Translations under genes and position numbers: made by a program
From: Actinoplanes subtropicus
GTDB lineage: Bacteria; Actinomycetota; Actinomycetes; Mycobacteriales; Micromonosporaceae
Length of the DNA stretch: 64,000 nt
Direction: 5' to 3'
Assembly (NCBI RefSeq): GCF_000721705.1
Contig: NZ_JOJL01000016.1
Coordinates: 177,178 to 241,177 of the forward strand
Shown: in pieces, positions 63,869-64,000 of the stretch
How positions within the stretch are numbered: position 1 is the stretch's first letter
How the letters are laid out: each line of letters starts with the position of its first letter
The notes under the pieces: model-generated
What the model saw: only the letters and a program-made list of their open reading frames with translations
Databases searched by the model: none
Told to the model about the DNA's origin: nothing

Positions 63869-64000
63869 CCGGACAAGCTATCCGGCGGGTACGACAAATT
63901 AGGCTCTTGTGATCGATGTGTGGGTGGGTTGTCGGTCATCGGTCGGGTAGTTCGGGTCGGTGACCGCCGAGGCTGAGCATGGCCAGAGCGATGATGGCAT
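63869..64000. other. Intergenic end of window
   Basis: 132 bp upstream of radA. It must hold the radA promoter; I see no gene that can be supported. Confidence 0.4.

Noticed and set aside
63937..64000. Possible C-terminal end of a leftward gene entering the window
   Set aside because: About 20 hydrophobic-looking codons end at TGA, but the stretch is too short to support a gene.
1..64000. tRNA, rRNA, IS elements, prophage genes or riboswitches
   Set aside because: I looked for T-loop-like GTTCGA contexts, transposase and integrase motifs and known leader patterns and found none that could be supported by eye.

Overview
This is a high-G+C actinobacterial chromosome segment, most probably from the Micromonosporaceae (Actinoplanes/Micromonospora type). 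The evidence is the codon use (GTG starts and GTGA/ATGA overlaps everywhere), an Lsr2 nucleoid protein, a type VII (ESX) secretion block, septum-formation-type lipoproteins, and the actinobacterial order dacB-(DUF2342 protease)-tilS-hpt-ftsH-folE ... folP-folB-folK ... panC-panD-nadB-nadC-coaX-lysS-lsr2-clpC ... mutY ... disA-radA. I saw no rRNA, tRNA, CRISPR array, IS element, integrase or prophage gene.

Layout. 1-8.9 kb: end of a MarP-like periplasmic serine protease gene, then an ESX block (mycP and eccC leftward, eccD rightward); mycP carries unrelated tandem repeats at both ends. 9-17.7 kb: ppa, a DacB with a long repeat-built N-terminus, a DUF2342 zinc protease, tilS, hpt, ftsH and folE (CTG start). 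17.7-32 kb: an accessory block separates folE from folP. It holds a MarR/AhpD-like divergent pair, a RidA protein, a three-gene EccC-like ATPase / 3-TM protein / 86-residue helical-hairpin operon, and a seven-gene operon that looks like a type IV secretion channel (two small membrane proteins, VirB4-like ATPase, VirB6-like polytopic protein, NTF2-like membrane protein, transglycosylase/M23 hydrolase, unknown) with no relaxase, coupling protein or integrase beside it. 32-36.9 kb: folP-folB-folK-DUF3180, an ABC permease, two small unknown genes.

36.9-40.5 kb: an osmoprotectant (OpuC/OsmF-type) ABC transporter whose binding protein is circularly permuted. 40.5-44.1 kb: a membrane protein with an NGY-rich tail, then a NuoD paralogue overlapping a MidA/NDUFAF7-type methyltransferase gene. 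44.1-50.8 kb: cofactor genes (DUF2520 protein, panC, panD, lipoprotein, nadB, nadC, coaX) linking pantothenate, NAD and CoA synthesis. 50.8-55.7 kb: lysS, lsr2, clpC; the clpC upstream region has DnaA-box-like palindromes and a ClgR-like site. 55.7-64 kb: a minisatellite, a GH43 arabinanase, a secreted HNH-like protein, lipoproteins, mutY, an ACT-domain protein, def, disA and radA.

The housekeeping genes are assigned with confidence from motifs. The most unusual items are the two secretion-like operons in the fol locus, the permuted binding protein, the NuoD/methyltransferase pair with its Tyr-to-Trp change in the quinone site, and the coding minisatellites in mycP and dacB.
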